Source: Nitrospirota bacterium
GTDB lineage: Bacteria > Nitrospirota > Nitrospiria > Nitrospirales > UBA8639
NCBI GenBank assembly: GCA_011088105.1
Contig: JAALKI010000002.1
Location: 1 to 64,000 of the forward strand
Length of the DNA: 64,000 bases
Direction: 5' to 3'
Of this stretch, positions 1 to 9,249 are shown piece after piece. Position 1 is the stretch's first letter. Every line of letters starts with the position of its first letter. The translations under genes were made by a program, and so were the position numbers. Under the pieces are notes generated by a model that saw only the letters and a list, made by a program, of their open reading frames with translations, searched no databases and was not told where the DNA came from.

Positions 1-1
1 A

Positions 2-166
2 AAGGCCGGAAAACTCTATGTTGAACCTGTCCGCTTGACGGGGAAGCTTACAGAGCAGCAGGAAGTGACTCAATTTTCATATAGCTTGCAGTCGAGAAAA
101 ACATCCCGGATTAATAACGTAACAGTTGTAGAGAGAAACGGTTGGCTGGCAGAGAAGTCAAAATGA
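2..166 (+). CDS. C-terminal end of an unidentified protein (partial)
   Basis: An open frame enters from the left edge and reads 54 codons to a TGA at 164-166. The residues are mixed polar and basic, with the end reading WLAEKSK. No family was recognised and the rest of the gene lies outside the window. It converges on the rhombosortase gene that ends at 208. The frame is open from the edge and the composition looks coding, but a fragment this short cannot be proven. Confidence 0.4.
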   Translation, partial: KAGKLYVEPVRLTGKLTEQQEVTQFSYSLQSRKTSRINNVTVVERNGWLAEKSK

Positions 167-207
167 GGATAACTCAAAACAACAGAAACATATTGTTAGC
201 CATGCCA

Positions 208-864
208 TCAAAGTAGTGATTTTGCATGCTGTTTTGCATCTACCGGAGATACGACCAGAGGGATGAGCTCATCATAAGCAGTCTTGATATATCGCATTTG
301 GAATATTAGCGCTATAAGGCTTCCAACCAAATGGCTAAGTGGAACCGACACAAAAGAACCGGAGGCACCAATTATAGACTCAGGCCATTGTCCTATAAGT
401 TCAAGAAAGAGCTTGCTCATGCCTAAAAGAAATGCAATAAGACAGACTTGCTGCCAAGGGCCAGATTCGCGAAATCCATCAAGGGCTAGATAAATAAAGC
501 CTCCAAAAGCAATGCCGGAAAAGCCTCCATAGAAGTGCATGTTAGGTTCAAAGACAAGCAAAGTGAGGCTAATACACATTGCTGATAGGACGCAAAACCA
601 TCCATATGAGAGGTGATTGCGTCGTTCTATGATTGATCCAGTAATGCCAAGAACCAGTAAGTCGTACAAGAGATGGCTGCCTGAAAAATGAACCATATGT
701 CCTGTAAAAATCCTCCACACTTCTCCAGAAAGAATGGCTGAGCGATCGTATATGAGCCATGGGATTGTCTCTGGAATCAGGAAAACACTGATTCCCACAA
801 AAAGTAAGATGACCGTCACGATAGGAATTGGCCTACTTAGATTTTCCATATTCGCCGCATCCAT
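208..864 (-). CDS. rrtA: Rhombosortase (rhomboid-type intramembrane serine protease)
   Basis: A 218-residue polytopic membrane protein of the rhomboid fold. Visible features are a His-rich segment after the first membrane span (GHMVHFSGSHLLYD, about residues 55-68), the nucleophile motif GGFSG with Ser about 116, and a late His in SHLVGSL. Rhombosortases are short rhomboids that cleave C-terminal GlyGly-CTERM or rhombotail signals of surface proteins. The gene overlaps the end of the upstream rhombotail lipoprotein gene by 28 bp, so the two are translated together and are very likely enzyme and substrate. A second possible start lies at Met6 (849). Family assignment rests on motif and context. 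Confidence 0.82.
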   Translation of the reverse strand: MDAANMENLSRPIPIVTVILLFVGISVFLIPETIPWLIYDRSAILSGEVWRIFTGHMVHFSGSHLLYDLLVLGITGSIIERRNHLSYGWFCVLSAMCISLTLLVFEPNMHFYGGFSGIAFGGFIYLALDGFRESGPWQQVCLIAFLLGMSKLFLELIGQWPESIIGASGSFVSVPLSHLVGSLIALIFQMRYIKTAYDELIPLVVSPVDAKQHAKSLL

Positions 865-1670
865 AGCGAAGTCACTCCCAACGCGGTTATAAGAATCGCC
901 ATGATACCGTCAATGTTGCCTGCTCCTGTATATCCAGGTTTGTGAACGACCTTGAACTGTTGTGGTGAATGCTTCACTTTTTCTTTAAATTGCTCAAGTT
1001 GAACTTCCAGGTTTTTGACCAACTCTTTGCTGGCTTCTCTGATCCCTTCTTGACTGTCCAATCGGAGTTGCTCTTTTAGATTGACCGGAGTTGCTCTGTG
1101 TTCGACCTGACTAATTCCTGGAGCCCGAAACAGTAGTTTTCGGCTGGAAATGTCATAAACAGCCGCATCCATCATAGTGTGGGTATCATTTTTTTCGCCT
1201 GGCACGATATAGGCACCGATTAGCGTCCAATAAGCAAGACTCAAAACACCTTCATCTGTAAATTGAGTCTGATCGTAAGAGAGGAGGGCAATGACATCGA
1301 CGCTAAACATAGTGCGAATCTGATCCAAATTTGTAAAGCTTCCTTGAGGCCTCAAATATGCAGATGGAATGAGTTCAATGGTCTTGACGAAAGGGTACTT
1401 TTTGAAATGACCACTTACTTTTTCCATTAATTCCATTTTCTGTCGTTCGTTAAAGGAGACATCAGTCGCACTAGGCACAAAGGCAATGCCCACGTTCATT
1501 GGAAGGGATAACGTAGGAATACTTGGTTTTTCTATACGATCGCTTTGATTTGGATACAGATAGTCGACGACACTAGTGGCTCGATGAGTGGTACTCCCGG
1601 CACAACCAATCAAAAGACTCACAAAAATGCAAAGAGCAGTGAGCAGGAATCTTTTGTAGTTCAGCTTCAC
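837..1670 (-). CDS. Rhombotail lipoprotein
   Basis: A 277-residue protein that starts with GTG, chosen because a perfect AGGAGG lies 6 nt upstream. The N-terminus is a lipoprotein signal with lipobox LIGC (Cys23). The C-terminus holds a short Gly-containing motif (GYTGAGN), then a hydrophobic helix and a basic end (WMRRIWKI), the layout of a sorting tail cut by rhombosortase. The gene directly precedes and overlaps the rhombosortase gene. The mature body is likely periplasmic or outer-membrane-attached; its biochemical role is not known. The assignment to the rhombotail lipoprotein family comes from this double signature and neighbourhood. Confidence 0.78.
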   Translation of the reverse strand: MKLNYKRFLLTALCIFVSLLIGCAGSTTHRATSVVDYLYPNQSDRIEKPSIPTLSLPMNVGIAFVPSATDVSFNERQKMELMEKVSGHFKKYPFVKTIELIPSAYLRPQGSFTNLDQIRTMFSVDVIALLSYDQTQFTDEGVLSLAYWTLIGAYIVPGEKNDTHTMMDAAVYDISSRKLLFRAPGISQVEHRATPVNLKEQLRLDSQEGIREASKELVKNLEVQLEQFKEKVKHSPQQFKVVHKPGYTGAGNIDGIMAILITALGVTSLWMRRIWKI

Positions 1671-2085
1671 GACAATCCTCCTGTTTATAAAAATCTGGTC
1701 GGTTCTTACTGTTTTCCCGTAACGTTATTCCATCAAAAGACCATGCTCAACTCCCATCCTAGAGTCATCCCATGACAACCGGATTTGAACAATCTTCTAG
1801 ATAGTAGTTTGTTCTATAAGTTCGGCGTAGTTCCCACCAATTGGACTGACAAAACCCATATGAGATGCCGACATGATAATATTTCAGTCAATAGCACGTT
1901 GTTTTGGAATGCGTCGGAACTAGGAAAAGCCACTAAAGAGAGGAGCGCCATACTTTGTTTCTCTGAAGAAAGCATGGGAGTATCAGAATAATGCCTACCA
2001 CGAAAGGCATCACAGAGCACTCGACGTGATCAACTCATTTCTCACATACCGTTTGAGAATGAAAGAAGGGCGGGCAACCTGAACA
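1671..2085. other. Intergenic region, no gene seen
   Basis: This stretch lies between the GTG start of the rhombotail lipoprotein and the 3' end of rpmB, both on the minus strand. The part next to 1671 carries the lipoprotein ribosome binding site (AGGAGG, read on the minus strand, 1677-1682). Short open frames on both strands overlap each other and show no recognisable protein or good ribosome binding site. The lipoprotein promoter is probably here, but no clear -35/-10 pair was picked out. Confidence 0.5.
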
Positions 2086-2274
2086 TTACGCTTTTTTCAC
2101 TAATCCGGAACGCAAACATCGGGTACAGACACGCACTCTACGAGCGGCGCCGTCGACCAACGCCCGAATTCTTTGAAGATTAGGGCGAAACACTCGTTTC
2201 GTTTTATTATTGGCATGACTGACGTTATTTCCAACCAGTCGCTTTTTCCCACACAGTGAACAGGCAAATGCCAT
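2086..2274 (-). CDS. rpmB: 50S ribosomal protein L28
   Basis: The 62-residue product is a large-subunit ribosomal protein. It opens with [11 protein letters not shown] and has the L28 pattern of a CxxC near the N-terminus, a central [14 protein letters not shown] segment and a second CTRC pair, so it is the zinc-binding C+ form. The start at 2274 was chosen over a longer frame because AAGGAG lies 6 nt upstream and the family begins here. It stands alone, divergent from recG. Size and motifs match the family. Confidence 0.95.
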   Translation of the reverse strand: MAFACSLCGKKRLVGNNVSHANNKTKRVFRPNLQRIRALVDGAARRVRVCTRCLRSGLVKKA

Positions 2275-2410
2275 GAGCGTCTCCTTTTCATCCATCCATT
2301 GTCGATATGACATATTGTTGTTACCATAGGCCAGCTTTCAATGACAAGCCCCCCTGCAGGATATACCAGGCACGGGACACCATACGTTCGAACCCGTCTA
2401 CCTAGAAATC

Positions 2411-4654
2411 ATGGAGACCCACCTGCACAACCACGAAGCCCCAGATCGTGGGACGCGGCAGCAACCCCCTTCCGAACTTCCTATCCGATTTGCGAAAGGG
2501 GTCGGTCCCAAGCGTGCAAAATTATTTGAAAAACTTGGCATTCTGACGATTGAAGATGCCCTGTGGCATATTCCTTGGCGGTATGAAGACCGCTCAACCA
2601 TCCTCCCAATTCGCCATCTCACCGCCGGAACATGCGGCACGATTTCAGGAACCATTCATTCCTCGACACTTCTCCAAACCCGGCGGCTGGGCATGACGAT
2701 GCTCAAAGTGATTGTCCAAGATGAGACCGGTTCTTTAGAGGTCATCTTCTTTAACCAGCCCTACCTCAAAACCATGCTGACTCTTGGGGCAGGCGTGATC
2801 ATGAGTGGCATGGTGGCACAGGCGTCACGGGGACGAACCGGTCTTCAGCTGCGAAGCCCTAGTTTTGAAGTCGTGGAGCATGGACAAGATCGAAGCCTTC
2901 ATGTAGGCCGCCTTGTCCCCATTTACCACGAAACACGTGGACTCACCTCACGACACATTCGTCGAATTGCCAACGAACTCTTAGCACAATCCCCGCCGGT
3001 GCTTGAGGACGTGCTTCCACCTTCAATTCGCGCGCGTTACCATTTCCCTGCATTGCCGGAGGCGGTGGGACATCTTCATTTTCCTCCACAACATTGGGAC
3101 CTCACCGCCCTGAATCAAGGGACCACCCTGGCACATCGACGACTGTCATTCGAAGAATGCTTTCTGTTTCAGCTGGCCCTGGGAATACGTCGCCACACCC
3201 ATCGAGAGGACAAGCCAGGTATTGCCTTTTCCATACCGACAACGATGCTGTCGACATTACACAGCCTCTTTCCCTTTCAACTCACTGCTGCCCAAGAACG
3301 TGTAATCAAAGACATTCAAGACGATATGGTGCGTCCGCATCCAATGAATCGATTGATCCAAGGTGATGTCGGGTCTGGCAAAACCCTGGTCGCCTTGTCT
3401 GCCATGATCATCGCCTGTGGGTCAGGCTATCAAGCCGCGCTGATGGCACCAACGGAGATCTTGGCTGAGCAACATGCACTCACCATGAATCAGCCTCTGG
3501 CGCAATTGGGACTGCGTGCACTGGTCCTGAAGGGAAGCATGTCAGCCAAAGATCGAAGAGAAGCCTTGGCCAGTATCCAGTCTGGAAAGACACAAATCAT
3601 TATCGGTACACATGCCCTCTTACAGCAGCAAGTGGAATTTTTTAAACTTGGTCTCGTGGTAGTTGATGAACAGCATAAATTTGGCGTCCTGCAACGAGCC
3701 ACCCTTCAATCGAAAAGCCAGCACCCTGACACGTTGGTGATGACCGCAACCCCAATACCACGAACGCTCGCAATGACCGCCTATGGCGACTTGGATGTCT
3801 CCGTGATCGACAGCTTGCCCCCTGGACGGCAGCCCATTCAGACTCAGTTGTATCGAAAGTCTGGACGCAAACAGGCCTACGCGCTTGTACACGATCAGAT
3901 CCAAGCTGGGCATCAAGCATATGTGGTCTATCCGCTTGTTGATGAATCCGAACATGTCGATTTGGAATCGGCTATCCAAGCCGCTGACCGTCTCCAGACA
4001 AAAGAATTTCCGACGCATCAGGTTGGATTGCTCCATGGCCGAATGAAATCAGCCGAAAAATTTTCGCTGATGGAAGCCTTTCGTCAGGGGGCAATTCATA
4101 TTCTGGTCTCGACGACCATCGTCGAGGTCGGGCTTGATGTTCCCAATGCGACGGTGATGCTGATTGAGCATGCAGAACGCTTTGGGTTGGCTCAACTGCA
4201 TCAGTTGCGTGGTCGAGTTGGCCGTGGCACCGTTCCATCCCTGTGCCTACTGATTAGTGACTCCGTGAAAGGGGCGCAGAGCAAGCCCATACAACAAGAC
4301 ATGCTGCCGCTCTCCTATCCCCATAGCCCCGGATTGGAAATACGCCCGACGCCCTTGCAATCTGCACAGCAGCGCTTACAGGCGATGGTTGACTACAGCG
4401 ATGGCTTTGCCATTGCCGAAAAAGATCTGCAGATCCGAGGGCCGGGAGAATTCCTTGGCGTGCGCCAATGGGGGCTCCCCACATTTCGGGTGACGGATCT
4501 TCTCCGCGATCGTGCCATTCTGGAACATGCGCGCACAGAAGCTTTGGCGCTGATTGAACGCGACCCGCACCTTCTCCATCCTGACCATCGTGCCCTGAAG
4601 ACCGCTATGTTTCGACGATGGGGGAGTGCCTTCAATCTGGGCTCGGTTGGGTAA
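2411..4654 (+). CDS. recG: ATP-dependent DNA helicase RecG
   Basis: A 747-residue superfamily 2 helicase that remodels stalled replication forks and Holliday junctions. The N-terminal wedge/OB part includes the FAKGVGPKRAKLFEKLG entry motif; Walker A is GDVGSGKT at residues 318-325 and motif II is DEQH at 419-422, followed by the MTATPIPRTLAM segment and the QLRGRVGRG helicase motif. It is somewhat longer than the usual RecG of about 690 residues; part of the extra length is a polar insert after the QLRGRVGRG motif and before the DLQIRGPGEFLG segment. It is followed after 6 bp by a Ppx/GppA phosphatase, probably in one transcript. Confidence 0.96.
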   Translation: METHLHNHEAPDRGTRQQPPSELPIRFAKGVGPKRAKLFEKLGILTIEDALWHIPWRYEDRSTILPIRHLTAGTCGTISGTIHSSTLLQTRRLGMTMLKVIVQDETGSLEVIFFNQPYLKTMLTLGAGVIMSGMVAQASRGRTGLQLRSPSFEVVEHGQDRSLHVGRLVPIYHETRGLTSRHIRRIANELLAQSPPVLEDVLPPSIRARYHFPALPEAVGHLHFPPQHWDLTALNQGTTLAHRRLSFEECFLFQLALGIRRHTHREDKPGIAFSIPTTMLSTLHSLFPFQLTAAQERVIKDIQDDMVRPHPMNRLIQGDVGSGKTLVALSAMIIACGSGYQAALMAPTEILAEQHALTMNQPLAQLGLRALVLKGSMSAKDRREALASIQSGKTQIIIGTHALLQQQVEFFKLGLVVVDEQHKFGVLQRATLQSKSQHPDTLVMTATPIPRTLAMTAYGDLDVSVIDSLPPGRQPIQTQLYRKSGRKQAYALVHDQIQAGHQAYVVYPLVDESEHVDLESAIQAADRLQTKEFPTHQVGLLHGRMKSAEKFSLMEAFRQGAIHILVSTTIVEVGLDVPNATVMLIEHAERFGLAQLHQLRGRVGRGTVPSLCLLISDSVKGAQSKPIQQDMLPLSYPHSPGLEIRPTPLQSAQQRLQAMVDYSDGFAIAEKDLQIRGPGEFLGVRQWGLPTFRVTDLLRDRAILEHARTEALALIERDPHLLHPDHRALKTAMFRRWGSAFNLGSVG

Positions 4655-4660
4655 CACCAT

Positions 4661-5530
4661 ATGCTGTTGGCAGGCATCGATATCGGAACACTCACTTGTC
4701 GGCTGTTGATTGCGCAGGTTGATGGAAAAAGTCGCCTAAAAACCGTTCATTCAGACCGTCGTCTACTACGGCTTGGAGAAGGGGTCGACCGAGAGAAATA
4801 CCTGAATGCGGATGCCATGGCACGTGTTGTCACAACCCTTTCGGAATGGCAAGAAACCATACAATCCCACCAGGTTGATGCCACTGTCGTAACAGGGACG
4901 AGCGCGATACGGGATGCCCGCAACCGTCCAACATTTCTCCAGCACATTGCCAAGAGCACAGGGATCACAGTCGACGTCTTAAGCGGTGAAGAGGAGGCAA
5001 AACGAACCCTGCTTGGTCTTCGCTCCGGATTGCCGGCACAGATTCAGAATTTTCTTGGCTTGGATATCGGTGGCGGCAGCACGGAATGTATGTTGTGCCA
5101 GGATGGTGAAGAGCCTCGCCTCGCCTCAGTTGCCTTAGGGGTGGTGCGATTAACTGAACAGGTGCTTCACCACGACCCACCAACACCAGCTGAAATCAGA
5201 GCAGCCGAAAACCATATTCTCGATATGGCAGAAGCCACCATTGAGAAGATCGGACCGATGAAACCCTGTTCTCTAGTGGGAACAGCAGGCACCATCACAA
5301 CACTTTCAGCCATCGCACAGGGCCTTACGGTCTATCACCCAGCACGCATTCACGGCTCACAACTCTCACTCTCAACGATTCGAGAGCTTGAAGCCAAACT
5401 GCTTAGCTACACACAGGATGAACGACAAACCATTCCAGGTCTTGAACCGGGACGGGAAACCGTCATCGTTGCCGGGACGATCATCCTTCGATGCTTTATG
5501 GAATATCTAGGGTTTGATTCTGCCTGGTGA
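4661..5530 (+). CDS. Ppx/GppA family exopolyphosphatase, C-terminal frameshift
   Basis: A 289-residue actin-fold phosphatase acting on polyphosphate and/or pppGpp. It shows the first phosphate loop (GIDIGTLTCRL), the TSAIRDARNR segment, the EEEAKRTLLG segment and the second glycine loop LDIGGGSTE. The frame stops with a TGA at 5528-5530 just where the family continues. Shifting by one base gives VSDYGLREGILVEL and runs to 5598, the expected C-terminus. A single base is missing around 5523-5527, either a real truncation of about 24 residues or a sequencing error. It lies immediately after recG. Confidence 0.9.
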   Translation: MLLAGIDIGTLTCRLLIAQVDGKSRLKTVHSDRRLLRLGEGVDREKYLNADAMARVVTTLSEWQETIQSHQVDATVVTGTSAIRDARNRPTFLQHIAKSTGITVDVLSGEEEAKRTLLGLRSGLPAQIQNFLGLDIGGGSTECMLCQDGEEPRLASVALGVVRLTEQVLHHDPPTPAEIRAAENHILDMAEATIEKIGPMKPCSLVGTAGTITTLSAIAQGLTVYHPARIHGSQLSLSTIRELEAKLLSYTQDERQTIPGLEPGRETVIVAGTIILRCFMEYLGFDSAW

Positions 5531-5628
5531 GCGATTATGGGCTGCGGGAGGGGATATTAGTGGAATTAGCCCAGCGTTTGCCAAATAGTCGGGAGTGAGT
5601 TCCTACTACCAACCATTGCATGTCTCAT

Positions 5629-7152
5629 TCAATGTTGACTGTACCAACGGAACCCTTTGGACTCTCGATAAGCTGGGCGTTGAACTCCTCCTGGTTTTTC
5701 CACAATCAACGCCTTAAAGTCCCATAGACTGAACCAGGCTGGATCCAAGACATTGTGGTAATGCAGGCCCGTCAATTTTGACAAGAGTTCACCCAATGAG
5801 TCGGCCAACTCCGATTCCGTGTATGCCCGCACAGCAAATGGCTTTCCCTCAGCTTCACAAAATCGTCGAATGGCATAAGCGGCCCCCGTACACAAGACTT
5901 GGGTATCAGGTTGAATGGATAAAAATTGTGGCAAGGGACAATACTGTTCACGAAATCCCAACCAACGAGCCGTCTGTCGTAAATGGGAAAACTGGACTTC
6001 ATATTCGGTATGCCCCGGAAGCCTGACGGGGTCGGGCCATCCTGTTTCAATGCCAAACTCAATGAGTACCGCTCGACCGCCTGGCCTCAAGACTCGCCAC
6101 AACTCCATTAAGAAGGTCATTGCCCCAGAGTTCACAATAATCTCATCGGGCAAAGGTTGATCCAACGGCAATCGCAGTCGGCGAATCAGCTCCAGGACAG
6201 TTTGATGTTCAGGAGTGGCGCCTTTCCAGGATTCAAATTCTTCTTTCTTAAAATGTGTCGGCGTCATGTCTGCAAGGTTTTCATTATCAATGACTAGATC
6301 CACACTGGCATCTGGAAAGGGAAGCTGCTCTGCATTAGCATGAACGGCATGAGCATCCCATCCAGCTTCTCTTGCGAGTTGCATCTGGGACGTCAGAAAT
6401 GGTCTGGTCAAATCCAAAAACACATACTCGCAGCCTTGCTGCTCATTAGCTGACAGTTCACGAGCCATTTCACGAGAGACATAACCTAATCCAGCTCCGA
6501 CTTCGACAATGCGGCGAGGTTTAGGATTCCACCAACCAAGCTGTCGTAGCGTTTTGGCTAATAACCGGCCATAGGTGAGCCCATGTAAGGCTTCACAGGG
6601 TTCACGAAACAGATGCGAGACCGTGGTCTCAATAATTTCAAAATGCCCATGATGCTGCTGAATGCCTTTGTGGTGAAATTCTGTCAGGTGCTGATCGCTT
6701 TCCACAGGCGCATTGCCCGGCCAATGGTCCCGCACCCGTTGAAGCAGAAGATCCCATTTTGCATGTACGCTGTGCCCACTTGGGGCTTCCGCTCCATAGA
6801 AACACAGGGAATAGCGGGGGAGTGACCAATGTTCAAGATGCCAGCGCCCTGTTTCGCCAGAAGGGCTACACACCCATGTCCCAAATTGATCCAGTAATGT
6901 TTGAAGCGTCGCCCGACCATCCATAGCCCCAAGGAGCGAGGCCCCCGCGCGATTGAGTCGAATTAGTGGTAACTCTTCATCAAGCGGGGTCACCCACCAT
7001 TCATTCACATTATGTTGATAGACAATAATATCGGGCATGCGCCATGCGCGTTGCTGTAAGGTTTCGCCCTCTAATGACAGGGCTTGCAATCTATCTGGTT
7101 GTGTCATAGAGACTGGAGAATCGTGTTGCTGATCAAACATAGCTCTACTCAA
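5629..7152 (-). CDS. SAM-dependent methyltransferase with a PqqD-like N-terminal region
   Basis: A 507-residue protein. The middle holds a class I methyltransferase fold: motif I VEVGAGLGYVS, an acidic strand YVFLDL, then NAEQLPFPDASVDLVID and a post-motif ELWRVLRPGGRAVLIEFG. The first 120 residues contain IRLNRAGASLLGAMDG followed by a LLDQFG helix, similar in pattern to PqqD-type peptide-binding domains. A C-terminal region of about 120 residues is unassigned. No peptide or radical-SAM partner is visible nearby. The substrate is unknown. It converges on the ppx gene. Confidence 0.75.
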   Translation of the reverse strand: MSRAMFDQQHDSPVSMTQPDRLQALSLEGETLQQRAWRMPDIIVYQHNVNEWWVTPLDEELPLIRLNRAGASLLGAMDGRATLQTLLDQFGTWVCSPSGETGRWHLEHWSLPRYSLCFYGAEAPSGHSVHAKWDLLLQRVRDHWPGNAPVESDQHLTEFHHKGIQQHHGHFEIIETTVSHLFREPCEALHGLTYGRLLAKTLRQLGWWNPKPRRIVEVGAGLGYVSREMARELSANEQQGCEYVFLDLTRPFLTSQMQLAREAGWDAHAVHANAEQLPFPDASVDLVIDNENLADMTPTHFKKEEFESWKGATPEHQTVLELIRRLRLPLDQPLPDEIIVNSGAMTFLMELWRVLRPGGRAVLIEFGIETGWPDPVRLPGHTEYEVQFSHLRQTARWLGFREQYCPLPQFLSIQPDTQVLCTGAAYAIRRFCEAEGKPFAVRAYTESELADSLGELLSKLTGLHYHNVLDPAWFSLWDFKALIVEKPGGVQRPAYRESKGFRWYSQH

Positions 7153-7314
7153 TGCTCTAAGCTCTTTGTTGATTGATTGGATTCAAATGATTGGTGAGCA
7201 AGGGTACACAATGCACTTCAACCCCCGCAAGATAACCCCACGGATGAGGGGATGCGTACGACGGCACCAGAACTACTCCCGCCCCATGTCTCCCGGGATC
7301 TCATATTCACTGGC

Positions 7315-8859
7315 TTATCCACTCCCCTGCAAAATATCAAATGGAGAAAAGTCATCGGTCAAGATAAGCCCCGGATTCCATGACGGGGAATCTGAACTTT
7401 TAAGAAGAGGCAAGACCTCGGCTGGTAATGCCCCCTTCGCAACCATCTCTTGGGCCTTGGCCATAAACTTAGGATCCTTCATGCCACGCGCACTCGGACC
7501 TGCAAAGAAAATGATATTGGCTGATCCCGGTTTGGTCGAGAGCCACGCAGGCCCACTAACACTGAAGGATTCCACATTGGGAAATGATGTTTTCATCGTG
7601 GTGAGAACCGCTTCCGCCCTCACACGATCAAGATCTGCATCGGAAGAAGCCAGATTGACGGCAAGAATTCCTTCTGGTTCAAGGTGTGACCGGAGTTCCA
7701 CAAAAAACTCCTGGGTGGTCAGGTGGAACGGGATTAAATGCCGTGCAAACACATCCACCCAAATAATGTCATACCGGACTGAACGACCCTGAAGAAATCT
7801 TCGTGCATCCTTTACATACACACGGTGGTGACCCGGCTCATATTCAAAAAAGCGTGCTGCGGCTTGGACGACGGAAGGGTCCATTTCCACCACATCGAGT
7901 TGCAACTGAGGCCAATATTTCGCCAGCCATTTGGCTAAGGAACCACCACCATGGCCAAGAATGAGGGCATGTTCGGGATCATCTTGTACCCCCAAGGCTG
8001 CCATCATCATTTGGCTATATGGCAGTGCCAAATATACGGGAGCGGCTTTCCACATCACAGCATGAAAGGTATTATCCAAAATTAAGAATCGAAACAGATC
8101 GTTATCTCGAACCCGAACTTGTTGATAGGGACTTTCTTCTTCATAGACACCAGGCGGTTGGACAAGCACGGGATGCCAGGCTAACCAACTGCATATCCCT
8201 AATAAACCAAGGACTGGAATGACGGTCGAAAGCTTGATGCGCTTGGCCCACAACAGCCAAATGATACCAAGCCCCATCTGGGTCATGCCTAATACGGCCA
8301 CTAACGTGAGACTTCCCAGCCACGTTAATAAATAAAACGATGTTCCCCATGTTCCAATCAGACTTCCGATAGTCGAAACAGCAATCATGGCACCAGTATG
8401 TCGGCCAAGATGCCCCATATCTGCAATCGCCAATCGGAGTAGTGCGGGAAGGACACCACTCAACCCAAAAGCCGGAACGGCTAACATGATGCTCGCAGCG
8501 AGACAGGGTCCCCACCGAGGGTCCTGTATCCAATTCGAAACAGTAAACACCATAGGCTGGGCAAATCTCGCAAGGAGGAGTGTCCACACCCCCGCCCCAA
8601 GGAGGAGGCACGCCAGAACAAGGTGTGCTGGCCGACGATCCGCTAACCAACCTCCAGCCGCATACCCACTACTCATGGTAGCTAAGACAACCCCGATGAG
8701 GGCACCCCAGACGAAGAGTGAATTTCCAAAGACTGGTGCAAGCAATCGACTGCCCAAAATTTCCAAGGCCATAACCACCGCACCGGTCGTAAAAGCCGTA
8801 AGAAAACAGCCTGCCCGCGAAAAGGAAAGAAGTGATGAAATCCCTCTGGATTGATTCAT
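7315..8859 (-). CDS. Fused MFS-like membrane domain and spermidine-synthase-like domain
   Basis: A 514-residue protein. The N-terminal half has several hydrophobic spans, beginning with a segment including EILGSRLLAPVFG, typical of the fused MFS/spermidine synthase family. The C-terminal half is a Rossmann methyltransferase-like fold with LILGHGGGSLAKWLAKY, DVVEMDPSVV and the aspartate region IIWVDVF. Such fusions are common but rarely characterised; the canonical polyamine transfer activity is not assured. It is separated by 162 bp from the downstream methyltransferase on the same strand. The ATG at 8859 is the only good start. Confidence 0.82.
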   Translation of the reverse strand: MNQSRGISSLLSFSRAGCFLTAFTTGAVVMALEILGSRLLAPVFGNSLFVWGALIGVVLATMSSGYAAGGWLADRRPAHLVLACLLLGAGVWTLLLARFAQPMVFTVSNWIQDPRWGPCLAASIMLAVPAFGLSGVLPALLRLAIADMGHLGRHTGAMIAVSTIGSLIGTWGTSFYLLTWLGSLTLVAVLGMTQMGLGIIWLLWAKRIKLSTVIPVLGLLGICSWLAWHPVLVQPPGVYEEESPYQQVRVRDNDLFRFLILDNTFHAVMWKAAPVYLALPYSQMMMAALGVQDDPEHALILGHGGGSLAKWLAKYWPQLQLDVVEMDPSVVQAAARFFEYEPGHHRVYVKDARRFLQGRSVRYDIIWVDVFARHLIPFHLTTQEFFVELRSHLEPEGILAVNLASSDADLDRVRAEAVLTTMKTSFPNVESFSVSGPAWLSTKPGSANIIFFAGPSARGMKDPKFMAKAQEMVAKGALPAEVLPLLKSSDSPSWNPGLILTDDFSPFDILQGSG

Positions 8860-8987
8860 TGATCTAGGAAGTAATACTTGAATCCGATCGATTTCTTGGC
8901 AAACTCAGGGGTATACCTCTTCAAATACACCACAAGTCCGACACTCAAAGAATTCCTGTTTAGAGTCTCAAGCTTAGGCATTTGTCA

Positions 8988-9021
8988 AAGAAAAGGCCGC
9001 TGGTCGCAACCAGCGGCCTTT
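8988..9021 (-). terminator. Rho-independent terminator after tRNA-Glu
   Basis: A perfect 13-bp stem (arms 8992-9004 and 9009-9021, loop CGCA) of AAAGGCCGCTGGT type. On the minus strand it is followed by a T-rich run (TTTTCTTTG). It lies 8 bp downstream of the tRNA-Glu 3' end. Confidence 0.9.
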
Positions 9022-9028
9022 CGATAAC

Positions 9029-9106
9029 TGGCGTCCCCAACGGGATTTGAACCCGTGTTGCCGGCTTGAAAGGCCGGCGTCCTAGGCCAGGCTAGACGAT
9101 GGGGAC
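9029..9106 (-). tRNA. tRNA-Glu (anticodon TTC)
   Basis: The minus strand folds as a cloverleaf with acceptor GTCCCCA paired to TGGGGAC. The anticodon loop CTTTCAA holds TTC, and the T arm has GGTTCAAATCC. Discriminator G and an encoded CCA follow (9029-9031). Confidence 0.96.
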
Positions 9107-9249
9107 AACACGTCACAGATACCTTTGACAAAAATTTGAGCGCATCCTAACAGAGGGAATACCCTGCGTCAAACTCAAAAATAAGTAAATCTATGTACAG
9201 TGAAAACTTGGGTAACGAGAAGCCTTTGGGCAAATTCATGAAAAGGCAG

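Noticed and set aside
1785-2020. Overlapping short frames on both strands
   Set aside because: No ribosome binding site, no known motif, and they are mutual antisense.
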